A stretch of DNA of 16,452 bases from Omnitrophica WOR_2 bacterium RIFCSPLOWO2_12_FULL_51_24 (GCA_001805885.1 MHHC01000073.1:1-16452), one strand, 5' to 3'. Positions 4,484-11,734 are shown, counted from the stretch's first letter. Translations and numbers: made by a program. Notes: generated by a model from the letters alone, not told the origin.

Positions 4484-6439
4484 ATGTGCTATAGAGCAGT
4501 TCTTCTTTGTGCCTTTTTTGCCGCGTTTTTAACAGCCCCTATAAAACCCGCCTTTTCTGACGACGTCAAACAAGTCAAGCCGCTTTTCGATCCCGGGACC
4601 GAAGAGATAGTCGATTACGCAAAATACGGCGAGTTCAAGGGCATCGGCACCGAGAATTATAAGTATGAGATAAAGGACAGGAAAGGACTTACTGCCGCGG
4701 TCGGGGAAGGCATCTATCCCAGCACCAGCGTCACCAAAGACCCAGGCTACAGGGAAGCGCAAGGCAGCGGAAAACTCGTCGGCAAGCAATGGGAATTTGT
4801 CAATAACCCGGACCAGATGCTCGCGTTCTACAAATGGGCGACAGCGAGCGAAGAGGCGGGCGTAAAACAATATTATACCGCAGTCGCGCTCGCAAAATCC
4901 GGACAGACGCTCCATGCGATAAAGGCGTATTATGCCATACTGGTGAACTTCCCCAAGTCTGTCGGCTGGACCTTCTGGCACACACCGCTCTACACCGCAA
5001 AGATGGCGTTAAATGACCTCGAATACCTGATCAGGACGCATCCCGAGCTGGGAATAAAACTGGCCGGCGCTAAGATAATTATAGAGAATTCTTTCGACAG
5101 CGACATATCGAACGACAAATTTATCATAAATCCCGGCAAACTTATCAAGGTAAAACCCGGAGAAGTCATCCCCCCGAAAATAGACCTCTCGAAACTTAAG
5201 ATCATCAAGACCGTTGGCGGGACCCACGTAAAACTGGTCAAATACGGGAACGGCCACTGGCAGCTTTTGGTCGACGATAAGCCCTTCCCGATGAAGGCGA
5301 TGGCCTATTGCCCGAACAAGGTCGGCCTCTCCCCGGATAACGGGACGCTGAACGTCCAGACCGATTGGATGACCGCCGATTATAACAAGAACGGCAAGAT
5401 CGACGGGCCCTATGATGCGTACATCGACAAGAATAAGAACAACAGGCAGGATCCCGACGAGCCTTCGGTCGGGGATTTCCAGTTGATGAAGGATATCGGG
5501 GTCAATACGATACGCCTCTACCATCACTCCACCAACAGGGCGCTCCTCAGGGACGGTTACGAGAAATACGGTTTCATGTATCTTATGGGAGATTTCCTCG
5601 GCATGTATGCCGCGGGCTCGGGCGCCGATTGGTATAGCGGGACCGATTATACCAACGAAGAGCATAAGAAAAAGATGATGGAGAGCGTCAGAGAGGTTGT
5701 CACGGAATATAAGGACGAACCCTATATCCTCATGTGGATGCTCGGCAACGAGAACAATTACGGATACGCCGGCACTCCTAATGTAGAGCCCGGGATGGGA
5801 TGCCGCGCCAAGATCCAGCCGGACGCCTATTACGCTTTCGTCAACGAAGTCGCAAAGATGATAAAATCGATAGACCCGAATCATCCGGTCGCCATCTGTA
5901 ACGGCGAGACCGTTTATATTGATTATTTCGCCAAGTATTGCACGGATGTTGACATATTCGGCGCCAATTCCTATCGCGGCCCGAACGGTTTCGGCAGGAC
6001 CTACTGGGAAGACGTAAAAGATATGACCGATAGGCCCACAATGATCACCGAATACGGCTGCCCCTCGTATTTAAAAGACAATGAGGCTAAGGGTGAAGAA
6101 CTTCAGGCGCAATATCATAAAGGAAACTGGGAAGACATCGCGTATAATATGGCCGGTTCGGGTTTCGGCAATGCTTTAGGCGGCGTCTCTTTTGAATGGG
6201 TGGATGAATGGTGGAAGGCGGGTCCTCCGCCGCAGCTTGATCCCGCTAAGCAGGAGTGGGAGGGCTGGGATTACAAGACAAATGCGAGGATCCCGGGAAA
6301 TTTCAGGGGACCGTTTCCCGACGGCTGGCTGCATGAGGAATATCTGGGAGCGATGAGCCAGGGAAGCGGCGTAGACAGTCCGTTCTTAAGGCAACCGAAG
6401 AAATCTTACTTTTGGTATAAAGAGAATTGGACAAAATAA
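4484..6439 (+). CDS. Secreted clan GH-A glycosidase-like protein with helical N-terminal region and calcium loops
   Basis: This 651-residue protein has a signal peptide (about 1-25). A charged region of unknown type and helices at about 110-185 resembling tetratricopeptide repeats follow, then a clan GH-A-type TIM barrel from about 255 to the end. In the barrel, LGNEN places a likely acid/base Glu at 423 and ITEYG a likely nucleophile Glu at 523, the usual strand-4 and strand-7 arrangement of retaining enzymes. SFEWVDEWWK follows near 580. Residues 299-307 (DxNxNGxID) and 315-326 (DxNxNxxxDxxE) form two EF-hand- or dockerin-like calcium loops inserted near the barrel start. The barrel is closest to GH2-type catalytic domains, but the substrate and the GH family number cannot be told. 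The gene heads a locus with four binding-module-like proteins and a second GH-A-like protein. The ATG has a GGAG site. Confidence 0.8.
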   Translation: MCYRAVLLCAFFAAFLTAPIKPAFSDDVKQVKPLFDPGTEEIVDYAKYGEFKGIGTENYKYEIKDRKGLTAAVGEGIYPSTSVTKDPGYREAQGSGKLVGKQWEFVNNPDQMLAFYKWATASEEAGVKQYYTAVALAKSGQTLHAIKAYYAILVNFPKSVGWTFWHTPLYTAKMALNDLEYLIRTHPELGIKLAGAKIIIENSFDSDISNDKFIINPGKLIKVKPGEVIPPKIDLSKLKIIKTVGGTHVKLVKYGNGHWQLLVDDKPFPMKAMAYCPNKVGLSPDNGTLNVQTDWMTADYNKNGKIDGPYDAYIDKNKNNRQDPDEPSVGDFQLMKDIGVNTIRLYHHSTNRALLRDGYEKYGFMYLMGDFLGMYAAGSGADWYSGTDYTNEEHKKKMMESVREVVTEYKDEPYILMWMLGNENNYGYAGTPNVEPGMGCRAKIQPDAYYAFVNEVAKMIKSIDPNHPVAICNGETVYIDYFAKYCTDVDIFGANSYRGPNGFGRTYWEDVKDMTDRPTMITEYGCPSYLKDNEAKGEELQAQYHKGNWEDIAYNMAGSGFGNALGGVSFEWVDEWWKAGPPPQLDPAKQEWEGWDYKTNARIPGNFRGPFPDGWLHEEYLGAMSQGSGVDSPFLRQPKKSYFWYKENWTK

Positions 6440-6456
6440 GGAGGGGGGGATATAAT
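6428..6456 (+). promoter_or_regulatory. Internal promoter overlapping the end of the glycosidase-like gene
   Basis: TGGACA (6428-6433) and the perfect TATAAT (6451-6456) are 17 bases apart. The -35 box lies in the last codons of the preceding gene. It would drive the first of the four paralogues at 6522 separately from the large upstream gene. Confidence 0.75.
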
Positions 6457-6521
6457 ATAAGAGATCCTTTTTGGTTTTGCGTAAAACGGCAGTAAAACAT
6501 AGAAAAAAGGGGGTAGAAGAG

Positions 6522-7133
6522 ATGAAGAAGTTAGTGATTTTGTTGGTGGTTTTGGCGCTTGTCACCTGCGTCGCGGGCAGGTCATACGCCGAGTTCAAGA
6601 GGTTCAATGTATATACCGAAAGAAGCGCGCGTGACAACCATTACATCCCTTCGGGTTGGATGGGTGATTGGGGTGACATAAAGCTGGATACCGGATGGAA
6701 AGATAACCCGCATTCCGGAGTCAATTGCATAAAGATAACCTATACCGCGGATCAGAAACAGGGCGCGGGATGGTGCGGGATCTTCTGGCAGAACCCGGCG
6801 AATAACTGGGGGACGAAGCCAGGCGGGTTTGACCTGACAGGCGCGAAGAAAATGACATTCTGGGCGCGCGGCGAAAAGGGCGGAGAGATGATTTCGAAAA
6901 CCCAGATCGGCACCTTGGCTGAGGTTAAGGTCGGCGGCATTACGGGCGAATACGCTGATTCGGATTCTGTCTCCATCGGGCCTATAACGCTTACTCCCGA
7001 ATGGAAGGAATACACGATCGACCTTACCGGCAAGGACCTCTCGTACATCTCGGGCGGATTCTGCTGGGCGGCGAGCGCTGCCGATAACCCGAACGGTTTC
7101 GTGATCTACTTCGACGATATCTATTACGAGTAG
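6522..7133 (+). CDS. Secreted carbohydrate-binding-module-like protein, paralogue 1 of 4
   Basis: This is a 203-residue protein with a 23-residue signal peptide (cut after SYA). The mature part is one domain: an N-terminal EFKRFNVYT strand, SGWMGDWGDI, PHSG, a Trp/Gly-rich centre (QKQGAGW, FWQNPANNWG, GGFDL), WKEYTIDLTGKDLS, SGGFCW and the closing FDDIYYE. The last part resembles jelly-roll modules of the CBM11/CIA30 galactose-binding-like kind; I infer glycan binding but cannot assign a family. It differs from the other copies by an eight-residue insert (bases 6891-6914). No catalytic residues are evident. The ATG follows AAAAAAGGGGG. It has its own promoter (6428-6456). Confidence 0.82.
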   Translation: MKKLVILLVVLALVTCVAGRSYAEFKRFNVYTERSARDNHYIPSGWMGDWGDIKLDTGWKDNPHSGVNCIKITYTADQKQGAGWCGIFWQNPANNWGTKPGGFDLTGAKKMTFWARGEKGGEMISKTQIGTLAEVKVGGITGEYADSDSVSIGPITLTPEWKEYTIDLTGKDLSYISGGFCWAASAADNPNGFVIYFDDIYYE

Positions 7134-7153
7134 ACGCGGGCCTTTTTACCCAG

Positions 7154-7159
7154 TATAAT
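7154..7159 (+). promoter_or_regulatory. -10 box of a possible promoter for paralogue 2
   Basis: A perfect TATAAT sits 17 bases after TAGACG (7131-7136), a partial -35 match that overlaps the stop codon of paralogue 1. The arrangement copies that of the promoter at 6428-6456. Confidence 0.6.
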
Positions 7160-7199
7160 ACGTAGTGCTGTAAGCAGGAATTTATTAGAAGCATAGCTG

Positions 7200-7254
7200 C
7201 CGGCGCTTCTTGATAAAAGGAGCGCCGGAGTTTTGGGGATTTTTTTTCCCCAAA
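7200..7254 (+). promoter_or_regulatory. Two hairpins in the leader of paralogue 2
   Basis: CCGGCGCTTC (7200-7209) pairs with GGAGCGCCGG (7219-7228) around a nine-base loop and is followed by TTTT. TTTGGGGA (7232-7239) then pairs with TCCCCAAA (7247-7254) around a T-only loop, and its right arm ends in the ribosome binding site AAAGGAG (7252-7258). The first could end transcription; the second could limit access to the ribosome binding site. No known riboswitch was recognised. Confidence 0.6.
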
Positions 7255-7265
7255 GGAGAAGAACG

Positions 7266-7862
7266 ATGAAGAGATTGGCAATAGCTGTGTCTATCATGGC
7301 GATTATCGCAGTTTCGATAAACGCTTATTGCGCCGAACCAAAAAAATTTAATGTCTACACAGAGAAGGGCGCGAAGGACAATCGTTTTTACCCTTCCGGA
7401 TGGATGGGCGATTACGGGGATATTAAACTTGATGTCGGCTGCAAAGAAAAGCCGCATTCCGGGGCTACCTGCATAAAGATAACCTACACGGCCGATCAGA
7501 AACAGGGCGCGGGATGGGCGGGGATGTACTGGCAGAATCCTCCCAATAACTGGGGCGCAGAGCCGGGCGGTTTTGACCTCACCGGCGCAACAAGACTTGT
7601 CTTCTGGGCTAGGGGGGCGAAAGGCGGCGAGAAGATAGCCGAATTCAAGGTAGGCGGTATTACCGGTGAGTTCGCTGATAGCGGCTCCGCCAGCATAGGA
7701 AGTGTCATACTTCCGCCTGAGTGGAATCAATATTCTATAGATCTTGGAAAGATGAATCTTTCCCATATTTCCGGAGGGTTCTGCTGGGCGGCCAGTGCGC
7801 AGGATAACCCCGACGGTTTTACGATATATCTCGACGACATCTATTACGAAAAGGCACAATAA
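7266..7862 (+). CDS. Secreted carbohydrate-binding-module-like protein, paralogue 2 of 4
   Basis: This is a 198-residue protein with a 23-residue signal peptide (cut after YCA) and the same single domain as its neighbours: KKFNVYTEKGAKDN, SGWMGDYGDI, PHSGATC, QKQGAGW, YWQNPPNNWG, GGFDLTGA, SHISGGFCW and DDIYYE, plus three extra residues at the end. It is the most diverged of the four between residues 150 and 175 (PPEWNQYSIDLGKMNLS). The start at 7266 was chosen because AAAGGAG precedes it and it begins the signal peptide; the longer open frame from 7233 adds a non-signal stretch. It has a putative promoter at 7131-7159 and a folded leader. Confidence 0.82.
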   Translation: MKRLAIAVSIMAIIAVSINAYCAEPKKFNVYTEKGAKDNRFYPSGWMGDYGDIKLDVGCKEKPHSGATCIKITYTADQKQGAGWAGMYWQNPPNNWGAEPGGFDLTGATRLVFWARGAKGGEKIAEFKVGGITGEFADSGSASIGSVILPPEWNQYSIDLGKMNLSHISGGFCWAASAQDNPDGFTIYLDDIYYEKAQ

Positions 7863-7884
7863 AACAAAAAGGAGGTCTCGTTAG

Positions 7885-8472
7885 ATGAAGAAGTTCGCTG
7901 TGTTAGTGATCGCCCTCGGCATCCTTGCCGCCGCGGTCTCCGTTTCATACGCTGAATTCAAGAAATTTAATGTCTACACCGACAAGATGGCAAAGGATAA
8001 CCATTATTTCCCCTCGGGATGGATGGGCGATTACGGCGATATCAAGGTCGATGCCGGCTGCAAAGAGAAGCCGCATTCCGGGGCTACCTGCATAAAGACA
8101 AGCTACTCGGCTGAGCAGAGACAGGGCGCCGGCTGGGCAGGCGTATATTGGCAGAATCCCGCGAATAACTGGGGTAACCAACCGGGCGGTTTTGATCTCA
8201 AGGGAGCCAAAAAGCTTGTATTCTGGGCCAGAGGCGATAAGGGCGGAGAGAAGATTGCGGAATTCAAAATCGGGGGCATAACAGGCGAATACGCCGATTC
8301 CGACACCGCGAACATAGCGGACGTAACGCTGACACAGGAATGGAAGGAATACACGATCGACCTGGCCGGCAAGGACCTCTCGTACATCTCGGGAGGATTC
8401 TGCTGGGTCGCTAATGCCGCGTCGAATCCGAACGGATTCACGTTCTATCTGGACGACGTTTATTACGAATAA
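7885..8472 (+). CDS. Secreted carbohydrate-binding-module-like protein, paralogue 3 of 4
   Basis: This is a 195-residue protein with a 23-residue signal peptide and one jelly-roll-like domain. It shares with paralogue 2 the segment KEKPHSGATCIK, nearly identical in DNA, and with paralogues 1 and 4 the segment WKEYTIDL.GKDLSYISGGFCW. It lies only 22 bases after paralogue 2, with a strong AAAGGAGG site and no promoter, so the two are co-transcribed. The several invariant Trp residues (in SGWMGD, GAGW, YWQNP, NNWG, FWARG) are candidates for stacking against sugar rings. That binding role is inference. Confidence 0.82.
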   Translation: MKKFAVLVIALGILAAAVSVSYAEFKKFNVYTDKMAKDNHYFPSGWMGDYGDIKVDAGCKEKPHSGATCIKTSYSAEQRQGAGWAGVYWQNPANNWGNQPGGFDLKGAKKLVFWARGDKGGEKIAEFKIGGITGEYADSDTANIADVTLTQEWKEYTIDLAGKDLSYISGGFCWVANAASNPNGFTFYLDDVYYE

Positions 8473-8520
8473 ATAGATCCGCGCGCGATTCGGCGGTAAT
8501 TTTGAAAGGGGATTGCAGGA

Positions 8521-9108
8521 ATGAAAAAGTTGATAGTTTTAGCAGCTGCGGTGGTGTTTTTTGTCGGCGTAGCCGGCGTATCATACGCTGAGTTCAAAAG
8601 ATTTAATGTCTACACTGATCGGACAGCGAAGGATAACCATTATATCCCTTCGGGTTGGATGGGTGATTGGGGTGACATGAAGATCGATACCGGCTGGAAA
8701 GAGAATCCCCACTCAGGCGTTAGCTGCCTTAAAATCACCTATTCCGCGGAGCAGAAGCAGGGCGCTGGGTGGGCAGGCATCTTCTGGCAGAATCCCGCGA
8801 ACAACTGGGGGACGAAAAAGGGCGGGTTCGACCTGACAGGCGCGAAAAAACTGACATTCTGGGTCCGCGGGGAAAGAGGCGGCGAAGTATTGGCTGAAGT
8901 CAAAGTCGGCGGAATAACAGGCGAGTTCGCGGATTCGGACGCGGTCTCGATCGGGCCGATCACCCCTACCCGCGAATGGAAGGAATACACGATCGACCTT
9001 ACCGGCAAGGACCTCTCGTACATCTCGGGAGGATTCTGCTGGGCGGCGAGCGTTGCCGATAACCCGAACGGTTTCGTGATCTTCTTCGACGATATCTATT
9101 ACGAGTAA
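8521..9108 (+). CDS. Secreted carbohydrate-binding-module-like protein, paralogue 4 of 4
   Basis: This is a 195-residue protein with a 23-residue signal peptide and the same domain as the three preceding genes. It is closest to paralogue 1: the last 132 coding bases differ at three positions only, while the middle differs more. It lacks the eight-residue insert of paralogue 1. It lies 48 bases after paralogue 3 with an AAAGGGG site. Its stop codon is followed after only three bases by the start of the membrane-anchored glycosidase-like gene, suggesting that the two are translated together. Confidence 0.82.
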   Translation: MKKLIVLAAAVVFFVGVAGVSYAEFKRFNVYTDRTAKDNHYIPSGWMGDWGDMKIDTGWKENPHSGVSCLKITYSAEQKQGAGWAGIFWQNPANNWGTKKGGFDLTGAKKLTFWVRGERGGEVLAEVKVGGITGEFADSDAVSIGPITPTREWKEYTIDLTGKDLSYISGGFCWAASVADNPNGFVIFFDDIYYE

Positions 9109-9111
9109 AAT

Positions 9112-10518
9112 ATGGATCCTCATATAAGCCACCATTCTGAACATCACGAGAGTCATCATGCGGGTCACCATGCAGCCCATCACGCGACTCATCATGGAAG
9201 CCACCATGCAGCTCATCACACCAAAAGGCGGCACAGAAAAAGACATCACTATGTCATTCCGCTGATACTTTTGTTGTTATTTTTCTTTGTCGGTGGATGT
9301 TTCGTTTTGAATAAAATTTCGCAGAAACCCGTCGCTAAGTTAAAGAAGATCGTCTTGGAGAGGCTGTCGAACGGCCATTTCCGGCTTTTGGCCGGCGGAG
9401 AGCCGTATATTGTTATGGGGGTATGTTATCAGCCGGTCCCTCCGGGGCAGGATTATGCCTACAACTGGTGGGGAGATCCAGCCAAGCCCTGGCTTGTCGA
9501 CGGGCAGCTGATGAAAGACGCAAACATAAACACGGTTCGTTTCTATCAACCCGGCGATGACCCGCGGCAGGTAAAACAGGTAATAAGCGATCTTTATGAG
9601 AAATTCGGCGTCCGCACTATTCTCGGTCACAATTTGGGCATATACGATGTTCCTCCGCCCGCTTATGCGGACGAGAGTTACAGGGAGCTGCTAAAGGAGC
9701 AGGTGCTGAATATTATCAAGACCTATAAGGACGAGCCGGGAATATTGATTTGGGTGCTGGGCAACGAAAACAATTATAGTTTCGATGATCAGATAGCGCC
9801 CTGGGGTTCGCCCGAGCTTGACGCGATAGAGGATGATAAGGAAAGGGCAACGGCGAAAGCAAAAATATATTACGCTTTTGTGAACGATATCGCCAAGGAG
9901 ATAAAGAAGATAGACCCCAATCACCCGATCGCTATGGGAAACGGCGAAGTCTTCTATCTCGATGTTGCCAAACCCCTGACGCCTGACATAGACATACTCG
10001 GCCTTATTTCATACCGCGGCATTAGTTTCGGGAATACGTGGGAACAGGCTGAGAAGAGACTGGGAAAGCCTATAATCTTGACCGAATTCGGCTGCGACAG
10101 GTTCAACGCCCTGACTAAAAAGGAAGACGAGGATATACAGATCAAATTCCTTATATCGCAGTGGAAGGAGATGCTGCGCAATACCTGCGGCATGACGGGT
10201 AAGGGGACCGTGTTGGGAGGTTGTATATTCGAGTGGAACGACGAGTGGTGGAAACATGACCCTTCGAATCCCGCGAGCTGGTATGTGCAGGATGAGGCGG
10301 CAGGCTGGACCAACGGTTCCTACTATTACGATATCGAGGTAGAAGGCCATATGAATATGAACGAGGAATGGTACGGTATCGTCGGATTGAGCCTAGAGAA
10401 GGAGAACGGCGTCAATAAGAGGATACCCAAAAAGGCGTATTACGCCCTTAAGGAATTATGGTCGAAGGGCGCCGCGGCCGTCGAGCCGCCGCGGAAAGGT
10501 ATCAAAGTAAATCAGTAG
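9112..10518 (+). CDS. Membrane-anchored clan GH-A glycosidase-like protein with histidine-rich N-terminal tail
   Basis: This 468-residue protein has three parts. Residues 1-46 hold 20 His, mostly as eight consecutive HHxx tetrads (7-38), then a basic KRRHRKRHH. Residues 48-65 are a membrane helix ending VGGC, which might also be read as a weak lipobox. From about 80 on comes a GH-A-type barrel related to that of the protein at 4484-6439, with LGNEN (Glu 219, likely acid/base), LTEFG (Glu 325, likely nucleophile) and IFEWNDEWWK. The positive-inside rule puts the His tail in the cytoplasm and the barrel outside. Such tails typically bind Ni, Zn or Cu; here the role is unknown. It lacks the helical region and calcium loops of its relative. 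There is no clear ribosome binding site; coupling to paralogue 4 is likely. Confidence 0.8.
   Translation: MDPHISHHSEHHESHHAGHHAAHHATHHGSHHAAHHTKRRHRKRHHYVIPLILLLLFFFVGGCFVLNKISQKPVAKLKKIVLERLSNGHFRLLAGGEPYIVMGVCYQPVPPGQDYAYNWWGDPAKPWLVDGQLMKDANINTVRFYQPGDDPRQVKQVISDLYEKFGVRTILGHNLGIYDVPPPAYADESYRELLKEQVLNIIKTYKDEPGILIWVLGNENNYSFDDQIAPWGSPELDAIEDDKERATAKAKIYYAFVNDIAKEIKKIDPNHPIAMGNGEVFYLDVAKPLTPDIDILGLISYRGISFGNTWEQAEKRLGKPIILTEFGCDRFNALTKKEDEDIQIKFLISQWKEMLRNTCGMTGKGTVLGGCIFEWNDEWWKHDPSNPASWYVQDEAAGWTNGSYYYDIEVEGHMNMNEEWYGIVGLSLEKENGVNKRIPKKAYYALKELWSKGAAAVEPPRKGIKVNQ
9130..9225 (+). repeat. Twelve-base imperfect coding repeat (HHxx tetrads)
   Basis: Eight consecutive 12-base units each begin with two His codons (CATCAC, CACCAT, CATCAT variants) followed by two variable codons, mostly Ala, Ser, Gly, Thr or Glu. 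The variable third bases show that the repeat is kept at protein level rather than being a fresh DNA expansion. Confidence 0.85.
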
Positions 10519-10547
10519 GCTAATCCTAAAGGATAGGCCTACCTGAT
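10511..10547. terminator. Hairpin between convergent genes, possible two-way terminator
   Basis: ATCAGTAGGCTAATCC (10511-10526) pairs with GGATAGGCCTACCTGAT (10531-10547) with one bulge and a two-base mismatch around a TAAA loop. It covers the stop of the plus-strand gene and lies before the end of the minus-strand gene. No long T-run follows on either strand, so it may be Rho-assisted or only protect transcript ends. Confidence 0.55.
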
Positions 10548-10564
10548 ACCGTTAAAGGAAGGGC

Positions 10565-11734
10565 CTAATCCCTGATGTGGACGTCTGCGTATTGCGCGAT
10601 CATCTCGGCGACCTTTGTAGGCGGTATGACCGAGAAATAATGGTCGATGACGCAGTGCGCTATCTCGTGGGCGAGGACGTTGGCTGAGATCTTCTCCTCG
10701 CTGGCAAAAAGCGTGTTTATTTTAAAGACATAATAAGCTATGAACTTGTTATCCTGATCGAAGATCCCCACATATACCCTGTTAAGATCGTCTTGCCCCT
10801 TATAGATCCTGACGTTCAGGCGGAGGTCCTTCGGCCTCATATCAAGTATCTCCTGCACCTTGAAGAAGATGAGGTCAAATTTATAAGCTATCTCATCTCC
10901 GGTCTCATCCCCGGCGCGGGGAGGCTTTTCGGTAAGGCCGTAGTCTATCTTATATGTGTCTATCTTTTTGTTTACCATCGCCAGGTCTACGCTGTCTTTA
11001 AAAAAAATAGTACAATAGAGGCTGTTTACGCTTAGCCAATCATTGCCGTCGGAAAATTGGTTTTCCGAGACGATGGCAGCCGAGGCAGTCGCTGCGGAAA
11101 ATAAGAGAAGGAACAAAAGCATCGGGGATACCCTGAAATAAGAGAGGCTGTTTTTTATCTGCCCGATCTTTTTTTCGATGCCCCCTATCTTATTCTCTAT
11201 CTCGCTTTCAGGTGTGCCTTTCGATCGCAAGAAAGATTTTATGCCGCCGATCTCCTGTTCCAGTTCCTTTATTTTAGCCTGCGACGAGGAAAGAGGATTT
11301 TTTATGCTTTTAACCATCCCGTTTACTATTTCACTTAAGCCCTTGAACTCGTCGTTTTGCCTTAAGTGCACTTCTACGGTCAGATTCCCTTTGCCGATCT
11401 CCGTAATGTCCTTTTCGAGGCGATATAGAGGCCCGAAGATGCGGTGGGATATATAAAGAAGTATCGTTATGGTCGCGATACTGACGAGCACAATGGCTAT
11501 TATGCTGCTCGAGGCCAATACCGGAAGTATGAAGTCAGATGTGCTCATTACGGTGAAACGCAAATTCTCGAAGCTGGTCGTAGCGGTCTTCTTTGTCAAC
11601 AGGAGGGCGAGCGAACTCATTATGAGGCACGCCAGTATCAGCAGCAGGCAGAACTTAAGTATAAAACTGGCCTGGAATTTTTTCTTTATGAAGTAATTCC
11701 TTCTCCGGTTATTCTGATCAGGCGCCTTTATCAT
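10565..11734 (-). CDS. HAMP-domain membrane protein fused to a gluzincin-like metallopeptidase domain
   Basis: The 389-residue protein has two halves. The first resembles a sensor or chemoreceptor front: a basic N-terminus, membrane helix about 23-46, short outer loop, membrane helix about 68-95, HAMP domain about 96-147 (FGPLYRL and NDEFKGL being typical), then coiled coil 148-197. The second begins with a hydrophobic, signal-like segment (204-219) and ends in a peptidase-like domain with AHEIAH (His 356, Glu 357, His 360) and a downstream Glu 377 in AEMIAQYAD, the ligand pattern of the MA-like gluzincins. Three membrane helices would put the peptidase outside. Met 205, with AGGG about nine bases upstream, could start a separate secreted peptidase. 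It overlaps the upstream lipoprotein gene by four bases (ATGA). Confidence 0.78.
   Translation of the reverse strand: MIKAPDQNNRRRNYFIKKKFQASFILKFCLLLILACLIMSSLALLLTKKTATTSFENLRFTVMSTSDFILPVLASSSIIAIVLVSIATITILLYISHRIFGPLYRLEKDITEIGKGNLTVEVHLRQNDEFKGLSEIVNGMVKSIKNPLSSSQAKIKELEQEIGGIKSFLRSKGTPESEIENKIGGIEKKIGQIKNSLSYFRVSPMLLFLLLFSAATASAAIVSENQFSDGNDWLSVNSLYCTIFFKDSVDLAMVNKKIDTYKIDYGLTEKPPRAGDETGDEIAYKFDLIFFKVQEILDMRPKDLRLNVRIYKGQDDLNRVYVGIFDQDNKFIAYYVFKINTLFASEEKISANVLAHEIAHCVIDHYFSVIPPTKVAEMIAQYADVHIRD

Noticed and set aside
4781..5040. A complete tetratricopeptide-repeat domain in the glycosidase-like protein
   Set aside because: The helices look repeat-like, but the 34-residue consensus cannot be followed through more than about one unit, so only a helical region is claimed.
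5378..5461. A cellulosome dockerin
   Set aside because: The calcium loops are internal and closely spaced, with no dockerin helices and no cohesin or scaffoldin nearby.
5009..5884. A 291-residue open frame on the minus strand
   Set aside because: It lies wholly opposite the glycosidase-like gene, which has a signal peptide, catalytic motifs and a paralogue; the minus frame shows no recognisable domain and no ribosome binding site. It is a mirror of codon usage.
9130..9225. The 12-base repeats as a CRISPR or recombination array
   Set aside because: Units are contiguous without spacers, stay in frame and vary at third codon positions, so they are coding repeats.
8713..9249. A 178-residue minus-strand open frame opposite the histidine repeat
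   Set aside because: Its Met- and Val-rich start is only the reverse reading of CAT/CAC codons; the plus-strand genes are well supported.
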